The notes beneath the pieces were generated by a model, which saw only the letters and a program-made list of their open reading frames with translations, ran no database searches and was not told where the DNA came from. A stretch of 64,000 nucleotides of DNA from Gloeothece verrucosa PCC 7822 (GTDB taxonomy: Bacteria; Cyanobacteriota; Cyanobacteriia; Cyanobacteriales; Microcystaceae): contig NC_014502.1 of NCBI RefSeq assembly GCF_000147335.1, positions 227,994 to 291,993 on the forward strand, in the 5' to 3' direction. The stretch's first letter is position 1. Each line of letters begins with the position of its first letter. This document shows, piece by piece, positions 11,775 through 19,400 of the stretch. The translations under genes and the position numbers were made by a program.

Positions 11775-11965
11775 GCAGATCGCTCCTCACTTTTGATTGC
11801 GAACAATTACCCAGATTAGATTAATCGTTTTTGGCCTATTTTTTTCTTGTCTTTAGATTTACTTTATAAACACCCTCTAAATAGTCAATTTTGGGGTGGG
11901 TCAACAAATAATCGACGTATGCACTTCTTTAAAATTAAGAATTCCGATAATTAATCTGTATAGCT

Positions 11966-11982
11966 TTTTGGCGTTGCCAAAA
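11966..11982. repeat. Short palindrome TTTTGGC-GTT-GCCAAAA before a cargo gene
   Basis: A 7-bp stem with a GTT loop, 30 nt upstream of the ATG at 12012. Similar GC-core palindromes precede other genes of this cluster (13382, 13777, 14397, 15496). The rest of 11878-12011 shows no gene. Confidence 0.5.
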
Positions 11983-12011
11983 TATTATGTAAAATATTTA
12001 AGGTAATAACT

Positions 12012-12473
12012 ATGGCATCTCCAATAGTAGCTACTTACTCTTTAGGATTCGCTTCTTTTTTAGAATTAGCACCCTCATTGAGAACTCAAGGAGCAAAATT
12101 TTACACCGAAGCTGAAGGAACTAATAGAATTCTAAAATTTACCAAGTTACCCTTACTAGCACAAAATTTACTTTCGTTGGCTGAACCTGAATTAACTGAT
12201 GATGATACTATGATAATGCCAATCGAAGAGTTTAATAAACTTAAAGAAGAGGCATTAGCTTCTTTTAATTTAGAAACTACGGAAACTTCCTCTTCCCCTC
12301 TCTCTACAATAGAAGAACAAGTAAACCTAACAACCTCAGAATTATCGAAATTAACCAAAGCCCAGTTAATCAAGTTAGCAGCTAAAAATAATATCGAACT
12401 TCCCAAAACAGTAAAAACTCGTAAAAACCAATTAGTAGAATTCTTAGCCTCCCTTATTCCTGCTGCCCGTTAA
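12012..12473 (+). CDS. Hypothetical protein with a C-terminal SAP/Rho-N-like helix pair
   Basis: A 153-residue protein with no signal peptide or membrane segment. The first 75 residues are mixed alpha/beta and unrecognised. A serine/threonine-rich acidic linker follows, then LSKLTKAQLIKLAAKNNIEL with KTRKNQLVEFLASL. This is the pattern of a SAP or Rho-N type helix-extension-helix (a TKAELIKLAKKNGI-like motif), which in other proteins binds DNA or RNA. AGGTAA before the ATG is a weak ribosome site. It is the first gene of the small cargo cluster and has its own terminator. A nucleic-acid role is an inference from the C-terminus only. Confidence 0.7.
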   Translation: MASPIVATYSLGFASFLELAPSLRTQGAKFYTEAEGTNRILKFTKLPLLAQNLLSLAEPELTDDDTMIMPIEEFNKLKEEALASFNLETTETSSSPLSTIEEQVNLTTSELSKLTKAQLIKLAAKNNIELPKTVKTRKNQLVEFLASLIPAAR

Positions 12474-12493
12474 TCTTCATCTTCATTTAAATA

Positions 12494-12526
12494 AAGACTC
12501 TGCTGTATTAGCAGGGTCTTTTTTTG
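12494..12526 (+). terminator. Rho-independent terminator
   Basis: AAAGACTCTGCT and AGCAGGGTCTTT form a stem closed by TATT and followed by a T-run. It ends the transcript of the gene at 12012. Confidence 0.85.
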
Positions 12527-12570
12527 CTCCTTCGGAGGCAAGAGAGTGAAGAATTTAAGGAGTGATGATT

Positions 12571-13065
12571 ATGAATGGATTTGCCGCCGAACAAACATTC
12601 CAACGCCTAGTTCATAATTGCCAGAAAATCAAAACCTTCAAATTACCAACATCAAAAGAACTAATAAATATAGCCCTCTCCTCATCTGTAGGGAAACAAA
12701 GGGTAAAATCAGCAATACCTCATCTTCATAAAGAGTTTAGGATAATTATCAAAAATCCTAATACCCAACAATTGAATAATATCATCGACTGGGAGCAAAT
12801 ACCTCCCACAGTAATACTCGATAAAATATTCGGGATCGATAGTATCGTCAATATCTGTGGCTATACGATCGCTATCGACATAACAGCTAATCCATCGGCT
12901 GTTGAAGATAAGGTTAGCAAACTTAGCCACTTAAAACCAATGTGGTCAAAATTGGGTATCGATAAAGCCTGTGCTTGCTTAGTAAGCGATACGGAATCGC
13001 CGACTTTATGGTCAATATTAAAATCGGTGATCCGTAGCGAGAAAGTAATATCCATCACTATTTAA
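12571..13065 (+). CDS. Hypothetical plasmid protein, possibly nuclease-fold
   Basis: About 164 residues. I chose the ATG at 12571 because AAGGAG (12557-12562) lies 8 nt upstream; the earlier GTG and ATG (12562, 12565) are too close to it. The protein is soluble with a basic N-terminal half. The C-terminal half has a pattern that recalls small restriction-fold proteins: WEQIPPTVILDKIFGID, then GYTIAIDITANPSAVEDKV, then KACACLVSD. An internal strand with an acidic residue is followed by a lysine. The motif is too weak to assign an enzyme. It stands alone between two terminators. Confidence 0.7.
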   Translation: MNGFAAEQTFQRLVHNCQKIKTFKLPTSKELINIALSSSVGKQRVKSAIPHLHKEFRIIIKNPNTQQLNNIIDWEQIPPTVILDKIFGIDSIVNICGYTIAIDITANPSAVEDKVSKLSHLKPMWSKLGIDKACACLVSDTESPTLWSILKSVIRSEKVISITI

Positions 13066-13078
13066 GATAACATATAAT

Positions 13079-13109
13079 GCTCTCAGCAAAGTCTGAGAGC
13101 TAATTTTTT
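13079..13109 (+). terminator. Rho-independent terminator
   Basis: GCTCTCAG and CTGAGAGC form a perfect 8-bp stem with a 6-nt loop, followed by TAATTTTTT. It lies directly before the ATG of the next gene at 13111. Confidence 0.9.
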
Positions 13110-13110
13110 C

Positions 13111-13299
13111 ATGATGAATAAAACGGAAAAAACTCTTAAGAAATTAATAAGCGATGTTAGCTGCCAAATCCAACACAGCATTATGCGGCTGTATGGATAT
13201 TTTGATGAGAAAGGAGATTACCATCATACTAAACCGATGCCCCTAATAATTGTTAGAACTTTGCAGAAATTGGGAAAATTAGTAGCGTTAGGGAATTAG
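13111..13299 (+). CDS. Small hypothetical protein
   Basis: A 62-residue basic protein starting MMNKTEKTLKKLISDVSC and containing GYFDEKGDYHHTKPMPL. It begins right after the T-run of the preceding terminator, with no ribosome site in between. It could be leaderless, depend on read-through, or be spurious. Codon use and composition look coding. No family is recognised. Confidence 0.45.
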   Translation: MMNKTEKTLKKLISDVSCQIQHSIMRLYGYFDEKGDYHHTKPMPLIIVRTLQKLGKLVALGN

Positions 13300-13381
13300 A
13301 AATATTTTCACAAATAGGAAAAGATAAGTTTCTATAATTAACCTCAATCGCCTATCTTTTTGGTCTTTCTATTCCTTTAAG

Positions 13382-13392
13382 TGCCGTTGGCA
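13382..13392. repeat. Short palindrome TGCC-GTT-GGCA
   Basis: An 11-nt palindrome, 38 nt before the ATG at 13430. It belongs to the same class of GC-core palindromes as those at 11966, 13777, 14397 and 15496. Confidence 0.4.
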
Positions 13393-13429
13393 TAAATAAA
13401 TGTAGTTAATAAGAAGCGAGGGCAATTAA

Positions 13430-13696
13430 ATGAACATTAACCCGGGGATTTCTGAATATTTGGAAAAATTAGCTGAAGAATATTATCGACTAGGGAAGCT
13501 ACCAGAACTTTCTGAGCAACAAGGAGAGCGTTTAATACAAATTCTAGAAATCGCTGAAGCCAATAAAGAATTTAGCGAGATTTTAAGTGAGATTGATTTG
13601 AAGTTAGCGAATGAACTTAATTTACTTGATGAAGAACATCTAACCTATTATGAGCAACAAACTCAAAAATTACAACAAAAGTTAAAAAGAGAATAA
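13430..13696 (+). CDS. Small acidic helical protein, hypothetical
   Basis: 88 residues, almost wholly alpha-helical and rich in glutamate: EYLEKLAEEYYRLGKLPELSEQQGERL in the N-terminal half, ending YYEQQTQKLQQKLKRE. No cysteines or membrane segments. The composition would suit a helical-bundle binding partner or an anti-restriction type DNA mimic, but there is no motif to support either. It is monocistronic with a strong terminator behind it. Confidence 0.65.
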   Translation: MNINPGISEYLEKLAEEYYRLGKLPELSEQQGERLIQILEIAEANKEFSEILSEIDLKLANELNLLDEEHLTYYEQQTQKLQQKLKRE

Positions 13697-13721
13697 AGTT
13701 CGTTAGTTTTTTTTATAACTC

Positions 13722-13753
13722 TTGCCGAATTGGATTTTTTCGGCAATTTTTTT
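13722..13753 (+). terminator. Rho-independent terminator
   Basis: TTGCCGA and TCGGCAA form a 7-bp stem around an 11-nt T-rich loop, followed by seven Ts. Confidence 0.85.
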
Positions 13754-13776
13754 GTCTTTATAAATTCTCAAACAAT

Positions 13777-13787
13777 CGCCGTTGGCG
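13777..13787. repeat. Short palindrome CGCC-GTT-GGCG
   Basis: An 11-nt palindrome, 66 nt upstream of the ATG at 13854. Same class as the neighbouring leader palindromes. Confidence 0.4.
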
Positions 13788-13853
13788 TAACCAAGCGAAA
13801 AAAATATTCGCTACATAAAGCTTTTATTAACCGACACATTTAAAAAGAAAACT

Positions 13854-14330
13854 ATGTCAAACTTAATCTTCCCAATCCTTATTTCATTAACGGCATTCAT
13901 CTTTGTTTGCTGCTTTCAATATAGACCACAGCCAACCTCATTTCCCTCTGAAGTTACTAAAAAATCAAAAAACGAACATACTAAATCTACTCAACCTATT
14001 ATCCCTTTGCTGCCTCCAGCAAGAAAACGAAAACATAATACTACTGAAGTCATCGTTAATAATGTTATTATCCCTCCTGCTGCTCAAACAATTGCCTACT
14101 TAGCACCAGCTAAAGTACGTCGTCATAACTCAAGAGCAACCATTATTAACCCTACATTGGTAACGGATGCGGCACAACTCGCTCAACCTCAATTATCCCC
14201 TAATGTTACTCTTAAATACCTTAAGGAATACATCAAGGAACATAATTTACAAGCGTTCATTTATGAACGTTTAGGGAAATCCTACAGGAAAGGTAAAAAA
14301 GAAGAACTCCTCCGAGTTTTTAACCGTTAA
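13854..14330 (+). CDS. Hypothetical protein with N-terminal membrane anchor and SAP-like C-terminus
   Basis: 158 residues. One N-terminal hydrophobic segment (FPILISLTAFIFVCC, about 5-19) could anchor the protein in the membrane. The middle carries an imperfect duplication: LLPPARKRKHNTTEVIVNN near 53 and LAPAKVRRHNSRATIINP near 83. Each pairs a basic K/R-HN motif with a hydrophobic strand. The C-terminus (TLKYLKEYIKEHNLQAF..., then YRKGKKEELLRVF) resembles a SAP-type helix pair, as in the gene at 12012. A membrane-tethered nucleic-acid-binding role would fit but is inferred. No ribosome site stands out; AAAGAAAA precedes the ATG. Confidence 0.65.
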   Translation: MSNLIFPILISLTAFIFVCCFQYRPQPTSFPSEVTKKSKNEHTKSTQPIIPLLPPARKRKHNTTEVIVNNVIIPPAAQTIAYLAPAKVRRHNSRATIINPTLVTDAAQLAQPQLSPNVTLKYLKEYIKEHNLQAFIYERLGKSYRKGKKEELLRVFNR

Positions 14331-14396
14331 AAATTATCAGTGATCAGCCATTAATAATTAATGGTTTATAACTGTATCTAATTAAGTTTAAGAATA

Positions 14397-14407
14397 CGGC
14401 GCTGCCG
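14397..14407. repeat. Short palindrome CGGC-GCT-GCCG
   Basis: 34 nt upstream of the SSB start. The core GGCGCTGCCGA recurs before the gene at 15540 (15496-15508), and both are followed by an A-rich stretch, so the two leaders are similar. Confidence 0.5.
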
Positions 14408-14440
14408 AAAAATCCTGAAAAATTTAGGAGAGTTAAAGCT

Positions 14441-14854
14441 ATGACTACTTCCATCAATTTTATTTCTCTAGTAGGTCGTGCCAGCAAAGACCCCGAAATT
14501 AAATATTTTCATTCGGGGGCTTGCGTCACCAAACTAGACATTGCCGTCAAACGCGGCAAGGATGATGAACCTGATTGGTTTAGCTTGGAGTTTTGGGATA
14601 AAACTGCCGAAGTAGCCGCTAACTATGTCCGTAAAGGCGGACTCATCGGAGTACAGGGTGAAGTGATCATTAATTGTTGGAATGATGAGCAAGGAAATTA
14701 CAGGTATAAACCAGTTGTTCGTGTCAATAATTTAGAATTATTGGCAGGAGCTAAAAATGATACTCCCGTTGCTCCTCCAAATAATGCTAATAGTAATATT
14801 CCCATTCCCACCCCTGTAAAAACCAAAGCCAAAGTCAATCCAAACAATAATTGA
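14441..14854 (+). CDS. ssb: Single-stranded DNA-binding protein (OB fold), tail-less
   Basis: 137 residues with the SSB OB-fold from about 5 to 105: NFISLVGRASKDPEIKYF, VTKLDIAVKRG, DWFSLEFWDKTAEVAANYVRKG, LIGVQGEVIINCW and VVRVNNLELL. Members coat single-stranded DNA during replication and conjugation. A ribosome site (AGGAG) lies 11 nt before the ATG. The linker is short and rich in P and N, and the protein ends NPNNN without the acidic D-x-I-P-F tip that recruits partner proteins. The next two genes each end in such a tip, which suggests shared roles. It lies in the cargo cluster of a conjugative replicon, where plasmid SSBs are common. Confidence 0.9.
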   Translation: MTTSINFISLVGRASKDPEIKYFHSGACVTKLDIAVKRGKDDEPDWFSLEFWDKTAEVAANYVRKGGLIGVQGEVIINCWNDEQGNYRYKPVVRVNNLELLAGAKNDTPVAPPNNANSNIPIPTPVKTKAKVNPNNN

Positions 14855-14861
14855 TTTAATA

Positions 14862-14919
14862 ACCTCTAGGATGTCCGCACGTCCTAGGGGTGATTAAATG
14901 ATCGCCATTCGGCGATCAT
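14862..14919 (+). promoter_or_regulatory. Two consecutive leader hairpins between SSB-like genes
   Basis: Hairpin A (14862-14891) pairs ACCTCTAGGATGT with ACGTCCTAGGGGT, with two imperfections. Hairpin B (14898-14919) is a perfect 9-bp stem, ATGATCGCC and GGCGATCAT, with an ATTC loop. They lie between the SSB gene and the gene at 14949. No T-run follows either, so they look like RNA processing or translational control structures rather than terminators. Confidence 0.55.
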
Positions 14920-14948
14920 CTGCGAATAATTAATAGAAAGTAAATATC

Positions 14949-15407
14949 ATGAATAACTGGCAAGTCACTCTAACTATCGATTCCCTTAATTCCACCTACA
15001 ATGAAGAAGGAAAAATTACTCTTCATGGAACGGGAAAATTTCAATATTATGATAACAAAGAGTGGATGGAATGCCCAATTGCCTTCCAAGCTTGGGGAAA
15101 TGCCGCATTAACCATCGATAATGTTGGTATCGATGGAATGGTAATGGTATCAGGAAAATTTAATTTATTCAAGAACTCCGATGAGCTAAATCCAAAAATG
15201 ATGTTAAAAGTTGAAAGAGCCATTGCTATTAAGGGAGATTTCGAGGATATGTCGGATTTGGGTCTAATTTCTGAACCCACATTAATTTCTGAACCTATTA
15301 CAACTGTTGAACCGCAACGTGAATTAGTAGCAGTTAACGCTAATAATAATGGTCATCAAAAACCCGCTCCCGATGATGATAAAGATTTAGATAGCATCCC
15401 GTTCTAA
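14949..15407 (+). CDS. SSB-like OB-fold protein with acidic SSB tip
   Basis: 152 residues. The body (WQVTLTIDSLNS, KITLHGTGKFQYY, ECPIAFQAWGNAALTIDN, DGMVMVSGKFNLF, MMLKVERAIAI) alternates beta strands in the order of an OB fold: an AFQAWG strand, then a GMVMVSGKF strand as in SSB. The last residues, DDDKDLDSIPF, match the SSB C-terminal interaction tip (acidic run ending I-P-F), which docks replication and repair proteins. It follows a tail-less SSB and precedes another tip-bearing protein. I call it a divergent SSB paralogue or a partner that brings the tip in trans. The tip is seen; the fold is inferred from pattern. Confidence 0.7.
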   Translation: MNNWQVTLTIDSLNSTYNEEGKITLHGTGKFQYYDNKEWMECPIAFQAWGNAALTIDNVGIDGMVMVSGKFNLFKNSDELNPKMMLKVERAIAIKGDFEDMSDLGLISEPTLISEPITTVEPQRELVAVNANNNGHQKPAPDDDKDLDSIPF

Positions 15408-15414
15408 ATAAATA

Positions 15415-15447
15415 AAGCCAGTCCTCCTAGGGCTGGTTATTTTTTTC
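15415..15447 (+). terminator. Rho-independent terminator
   Basis: AGCCAG-CC pairs with GG-CTGGTT around CTA, followed by ATTTTTTT. It ends the transcript of the gene at 14949. Confidence 0.85.
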
Positions 15448-15495
15448 GAGGAATTACCTTTCCATTAGTTTTTATTAAAGATCGGTTAACTCAAT

Positions 15496-15508
15496 TCGGC
15501 GCTGCCGA
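15496..15508. repeat. Short palindrome TCGGC-GCT-GCCGA
   Basis: A 5-bp stem with a GCT loop, 32 nt before the ATG at 15540. The core is identical to the palindrome before the SSB gene. Confidence 0.5.
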
Positions 15509-15539
15509 GAAAAGATGAAAATTAACCCAAGAAGAAACA

Positions 15540-15854
15540 ATGAAAGTACAATTTTTTGATAATGACCGCAAAGCCATCACCGAAACCTTTAACATAACAA
15601 TTCCCCTCATGCCAAATCAGCATTATTGGCAAGACGGACAGGATTGGGAAGAAGATTATCCTGGGAGCAATAAATATCTTGTCTTATGTTCTCCCTGTGG
15701 AGATCCCATATCATCAATCAAAAAAGATGCCTCTCAACAAGAGGCTGAAGAATTTATAGCCAAAGATGAGGAAAACGTTAAATATTTAAAAGTTCAGTCC
15801 TCAACTCAAATTTACGGTAACTATCCTCCCCTTGAGGATAATATGCCTTTTTAA
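15540..15854 (+). CDS. Small protein with SSB-like acidic tip, hypothetical
   Basis: 104 residues, strongly acidic: MKVQFFDNDRKAITETFNI..., HYWQDGQDWEEDYPG, KYLVLCSPCGDPISS. The last residues, PPLEDNMPF, mimic the acidic-aromatic SSB tip. The body does not show a clear OB fold. A CSPC pair at about 57-60 could bind metal but has no second pair. With the two genes before it, it forms a set that shares leader palindromes and tips, so a role around single-stranded DNA is a fair inference. No ribosome site beyond an AAGAAG stretch is seen. Confidence 0.6.
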   Translation: MKVQFFDNDRKAITETFNITIPLMPNQHYWQDGQDWEEDYPGSNKYLVLCSPCGDPISSIKKDASQQEAEEFIAKDEENVKYLKVQSSTQIYGNYPPLEDNMPF

Positions 15855-15866
15855 AGTAATTACGAC

Positions 15867-15898
15867 ATCGCTACATGGGAGTAGCGATCATTTTTTTT
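15867..15898 (+). terminator. Rho-independent terminator
   Basis: ATCGCTAC and GTAGCGAT form a perfect 8-bp stem with a 6-nt loop, followed by CA and eight Ts. Confidence 0.9.
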
Positions 15899-15900
15899 CC

Positions 15901-15930
15901 TTGACAAACAAGTCATTGTCTGATTAAACT
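15901..15930 (+). promoter_or_regulatory. Possible sigma70-type promoter
   Basis: TTGACA at 15901-15906 and TAAACT at 15925-15930 are separated by 18 nt. It points right, but the next rightward gene starts at 16447 behind an opposing gene. It may drive the 2080-residue gene through that antisense region, or make an antisense RNA to 16062-16412. Confidence 0.35.
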
Positions 15931-15952
15931 AAAATTTATCAACACGATCCCC

Positions 15953-15990
15953 TGTTTGGCTTTCCCCACCACCCCAAAAATTGCCAAACA
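15953..15990. repeat. 8-bp inverted repeat TGTTTGGC/GCCAAACA
   Basis: Perfect arms at 15953-15960 and 15983-15990 with a 22-nt spacer, just behind the promoter-like motif. A regulator site is possible. Confidence 0.4.
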
Positions 15991-16015
15991 CCATCGATAA
16001 GATCATAAAAATCGA

Positions 16016-16039
16016 CCATTATTGCCCCCCAAATAATGG
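16016..16039 (-). terminator. Hairpin terminating the leftward gene at 16062
   Basis: CCATTATT and AATAATGG form a perfect 8-bp stem. On the minus strand it is followed by TCGATTTTT, 22 nt past the stop of the gene at 16062. Confidence 0.6.
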
Positions 16040-16061
16040 CCAAATAAAAATTTTTTGAGTG

Positions 16062-16412
16062 TTAATCTCGCAATCCCAAGCGTTTACGTCGTGCTTCTCG
16101 TTCTCGACGATGACCTTCTCGGACTCGCTCAGTATAACTACTTCCAAATTGCTTTTGCCAACGTTCCTCAGTTTCACGCCAACGTTTAACTTCTTCTTCT
16201 TTACCGGTTAGAGCATAAGCAACACCGGTGCTATTTCTATCAGAATCCCAGACCCTTTTTTCATATTCGGGACGGGGTTTTCCATCGGGATAATAATTAT
16301 AATTGTCACTCCATAAAACATAGGGAAATTCCCATTCAGGGAGAAGATTTTCATCTTCATCGTAAAACGGCTTTTCGTAATCATCCAATGTGTGATTAGG
16401 ATTTCTCGCCAT
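16062..16412 (-). CDS. Charged hypothetical protein
   Basis: 116 residues, very hydrophilic. The N-terminal half is acidic and aromatic (YEKPFYDEDENLLPEWEFPY, NYNYYPDGKPRPEYEK). The C-terminal third is basic and helical (VKRWRETEERWQKQFG, REREARRKRLGLRD). A strong ribosome site (GAGGAG) lies 8 nt upstream of the ATG. It is divergent from the 2080-residue gene, with only 34 nt between the starts, so the two are probably regulated together. No family is recognised. Confidence 0.75.
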   Translation of the reverse strand: MARNPNHTLDDYEKPFYDEDENLLPEWEFPYVLWSDNYNYYPDGKPRPEYEKRVWDSDRNSTGVAYALTGKEEEVKRWRETEERWQKQFGSSYTERVREGHRREREARRKRLGLRD

Positions 16413-16446
16413 ACTTTTCTCCTCAAAATATTTTTTTAGTTAAATT

Positions 16447-19400
16447 ATGACACTACATATCAAACACATCGACTTAATATCAGGGGAATATATAGCCAAC
16501 CCATTCCCAAATCAACGTAGTGAACAACCCTATTGGGTAGAGAAGCTTGAAAATAGTTTATTAGAGTCATTTTGTCCTGATATTCCCCTCAGTGTAGGAC
16601 ATTTAGATGATTTTTATCTCCAAACTGATGACCCAAATCGAATAGCCCTTGCCGAAAATATTTTAGCTAACCATCCAGAAGGACACAAACTTATTTTAGC
16701 TAACGGCACTCGCTTTTTTTATGCACCAGCCGAGTATGAACCTATTATCAATCATATTCTAGCCGGAGTGGAGGTAGAAAACCCCGACCTCAAGAACAGG
16801 GGGGCTTATGCCTCATTGTTAACATCTGACCAAAAATTAAATCAAACTCATAAAGCCACTATTCTAATCGTCGATGATGAAACCGGGGAAAATGGGGGTA
16901 TTCTTGATGATCTTGATGCAAAGAAACTGACGGGTGACTGTCATGGCAAAATGTCACCGGCTTTGGCCAACGAAGTCTTTGGGACGGACAATAAAGCAAT
17001 CCAATTTAGAATCGGGTTACTCAAAGATAAATATATCGCTAAAGGTACACTTACTCCCCGATGGTTAGATGGGGATGAGCATAAGCATTTCCGTACTCTT
17101 AAATTTTCAGATCCTGCAAATATTCCCAATATAGACCTTGTACTTCCCATATCATCGTTTAAGGGAACGGCTAAAGGGCATATCAAGCCTGGATTAATTA
17201 CTACAGAAATTGTTATTACTGAAAAAGATCGCTCTAGGGAATCTGGAGAACGAGGTTCATTAATTTCTGCCTCTCAACCGGTTCAATACTACACAGAGGC
17301 TCTTAAAGATGTTACGCCTTTACTTGAAAGTACATTAGAAGAACTCCAAGCTTCTCTATTAGATCCTCGAAAACTTGAAAAACTATACATTAAAGCGACA
17401 CTAAGCGACGATACCGACAACGAATTTGACTCCTTTCAATTTAAAGACTTAATTGCTGAATTAATACAGAGCGATGAACATGGGCAATTAAGGGAAACTG
17501 AATTTTACAAGAAAAAGCTTGAACAGTTCCAGGCTAAACAATGGAAGGAATCGGCAACGGGCAAATTAGTCAAGTTTAAGCGGGCTGTGGTTATTCCTTC
17601 AAAGGATTTAAACCTAGGAGAACTTTACTGGTCGGGCTTCGACCCCGAACAGTCCGTCATAGGCTTCAGATCGCCCATGATTGGAAAGAATGGCTTGAGA
17701 GTCTCCAGAAATATACCGGTAGAAGAAGCCTTAGCCCCTGATGGACAACCCCTTCAAGGTGTTCTGGTAATAAATGAAGTATCCTGGTCGCGCTTACACC
17801 GACAATTAAGCGATGAAATAAATAGCGCAATCGCTACCTATCCCGACAAGCAAGCCCAACTGCAACCAATCCTCGACCAATTACCCACTGCCAAGCAATT
17901 AAAAGATTCATCGGGAAAGCAAAGAGTTTCATTAATTGATTCTATCAATGAGAAGATCGAACCGCTCTCTTTAGTTGGTATAAAAATAACCCCTTTGCCG
18001 TATGAAACCGATAATGAAGCTGACGGGATGGATTTTGATGGGGACACCTACGGCTTCGAAAAAAAAGAAAACTATCCCAATTTAGCTCTTGCTGCCCTTT
18101 TACACGCTCAGTCCCCAGATACCCCCATCAAGAAGGAAGATAAATTATCATTTGACCCGGGGTGGTCATTTGAACGAGTAGCATTGTTCATGGCTAATTC
18201 CCCGGTGGGCGTGATCAACAATCAGGTGACGACGGTTCAATCTTTCAAAAACGAGCTTCAAATTTTGAGAGATTACGGAAAACCCTCACAACAAATTGAA
18301 TATGCTACCCACTTAGCCAACACGGCTAATAAACTTATTACTGCTGAGAAAAAAAAGAATCATCCTCGTCCCATTCCTTCTGAATATACTCAGCAAATTT
18401 ACCAAATTTCGGAAATTGCCACAGAACCTATAAATCTAGAGAGTGCGACTAAAATATTCGACCTACAGGAGCAAATCTACGATGAATTGCTGATTGAAGC
18501 GCAATATAATAATCAGATTGCGGTTGATATGTTTAAATCCGCCCGCGCCCCCAGTATAGACCGAATTCAACAAGACAAACTAGCACTCTCACGCAAGCTT
18601 ACGACGATTACCGATAAGAAACAACAGGGATTATATGTAGGCAATCGCACTCTAAAAGCAACTGGAGTCACACCGGTGGAGTTAATGGCGCACTTAACTA
18701 ATGCGGCATATCAGTCCCAAGCTCTTGAAAGCCGTCCGTTACATCAATTTCGCCACTTTTTCCCCAGTGACTTCAGCGAACAGCAGCTTTTGGAAGTCAC
18801 CGAAAAGAAAAACCAATTCGACCAACTGTGGAATGCAGCACAAACGTTAAAGAAAGAGAAAGACACTGAACCCGGGCCGGTTCTGAATTTTACTACTATA
18901 ATGGGTGATCAAATTCTTCTCACCAACATAATCAAATTCGACACAATTTCCCATTTTCAGGCTTTAAAAGAATATGAATTAACAGTAACGTTCCGGCTTA
19001 ATGATGACCCGAAGACCCAAAAAACGCATCAATTGTTGGCTCAAACTACAATTAATGGAGAAACGATCGCTCTCGGCACTGTTAAAGAGTCGGATAGGGA
19101 GAAATATAAGATCAAACCCCATCAAACTCTCTCAGGTAGAGCTAAACTCGGACAAGCCCTATCCGATGACGAAATTAAATTGTTATTCGACCAAGCCTTC
19201 AACGGGGCGAGAACGTGGAAGGAATCATTAGCCCCCGAAGGGATACAGCAATATTTTGGAGCGACGGGATATCTGGCCACGCGGGAAAATAAAGATCCTA
19301 AGTCCACCACTAATACGACCCAACACTTCTTATTTGCCGCTTTCACACCGGAGATCGTCGAACGCAGTAAAACCCTTCAATTCACTGAGTTCAATGTGGA

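Larger units (their letters stand above)
10971..11877 (-). mobile_element. IS5-family insertion sequence, about 0.9 kb
   Basis: Near-identical terminal inverted repeats bound the element: GAGGCTATTTATAAAGT at the left, and GAGGGTGTTTATAAAGT when the right end is read inwards on the minus strand. That is 15 of 17 bases matching. TAA flanks both sides (10968-10970 and 11878-11880) and fits a 3-bp target duplication, as in some IS5 subgroups. The element holds two overlapping transposase frames on the minus strand and sits inside the giant surface-protein gene. Since that gene does not resume on the far side, a deletion next to the IS is likely. Confidence 0.85.
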
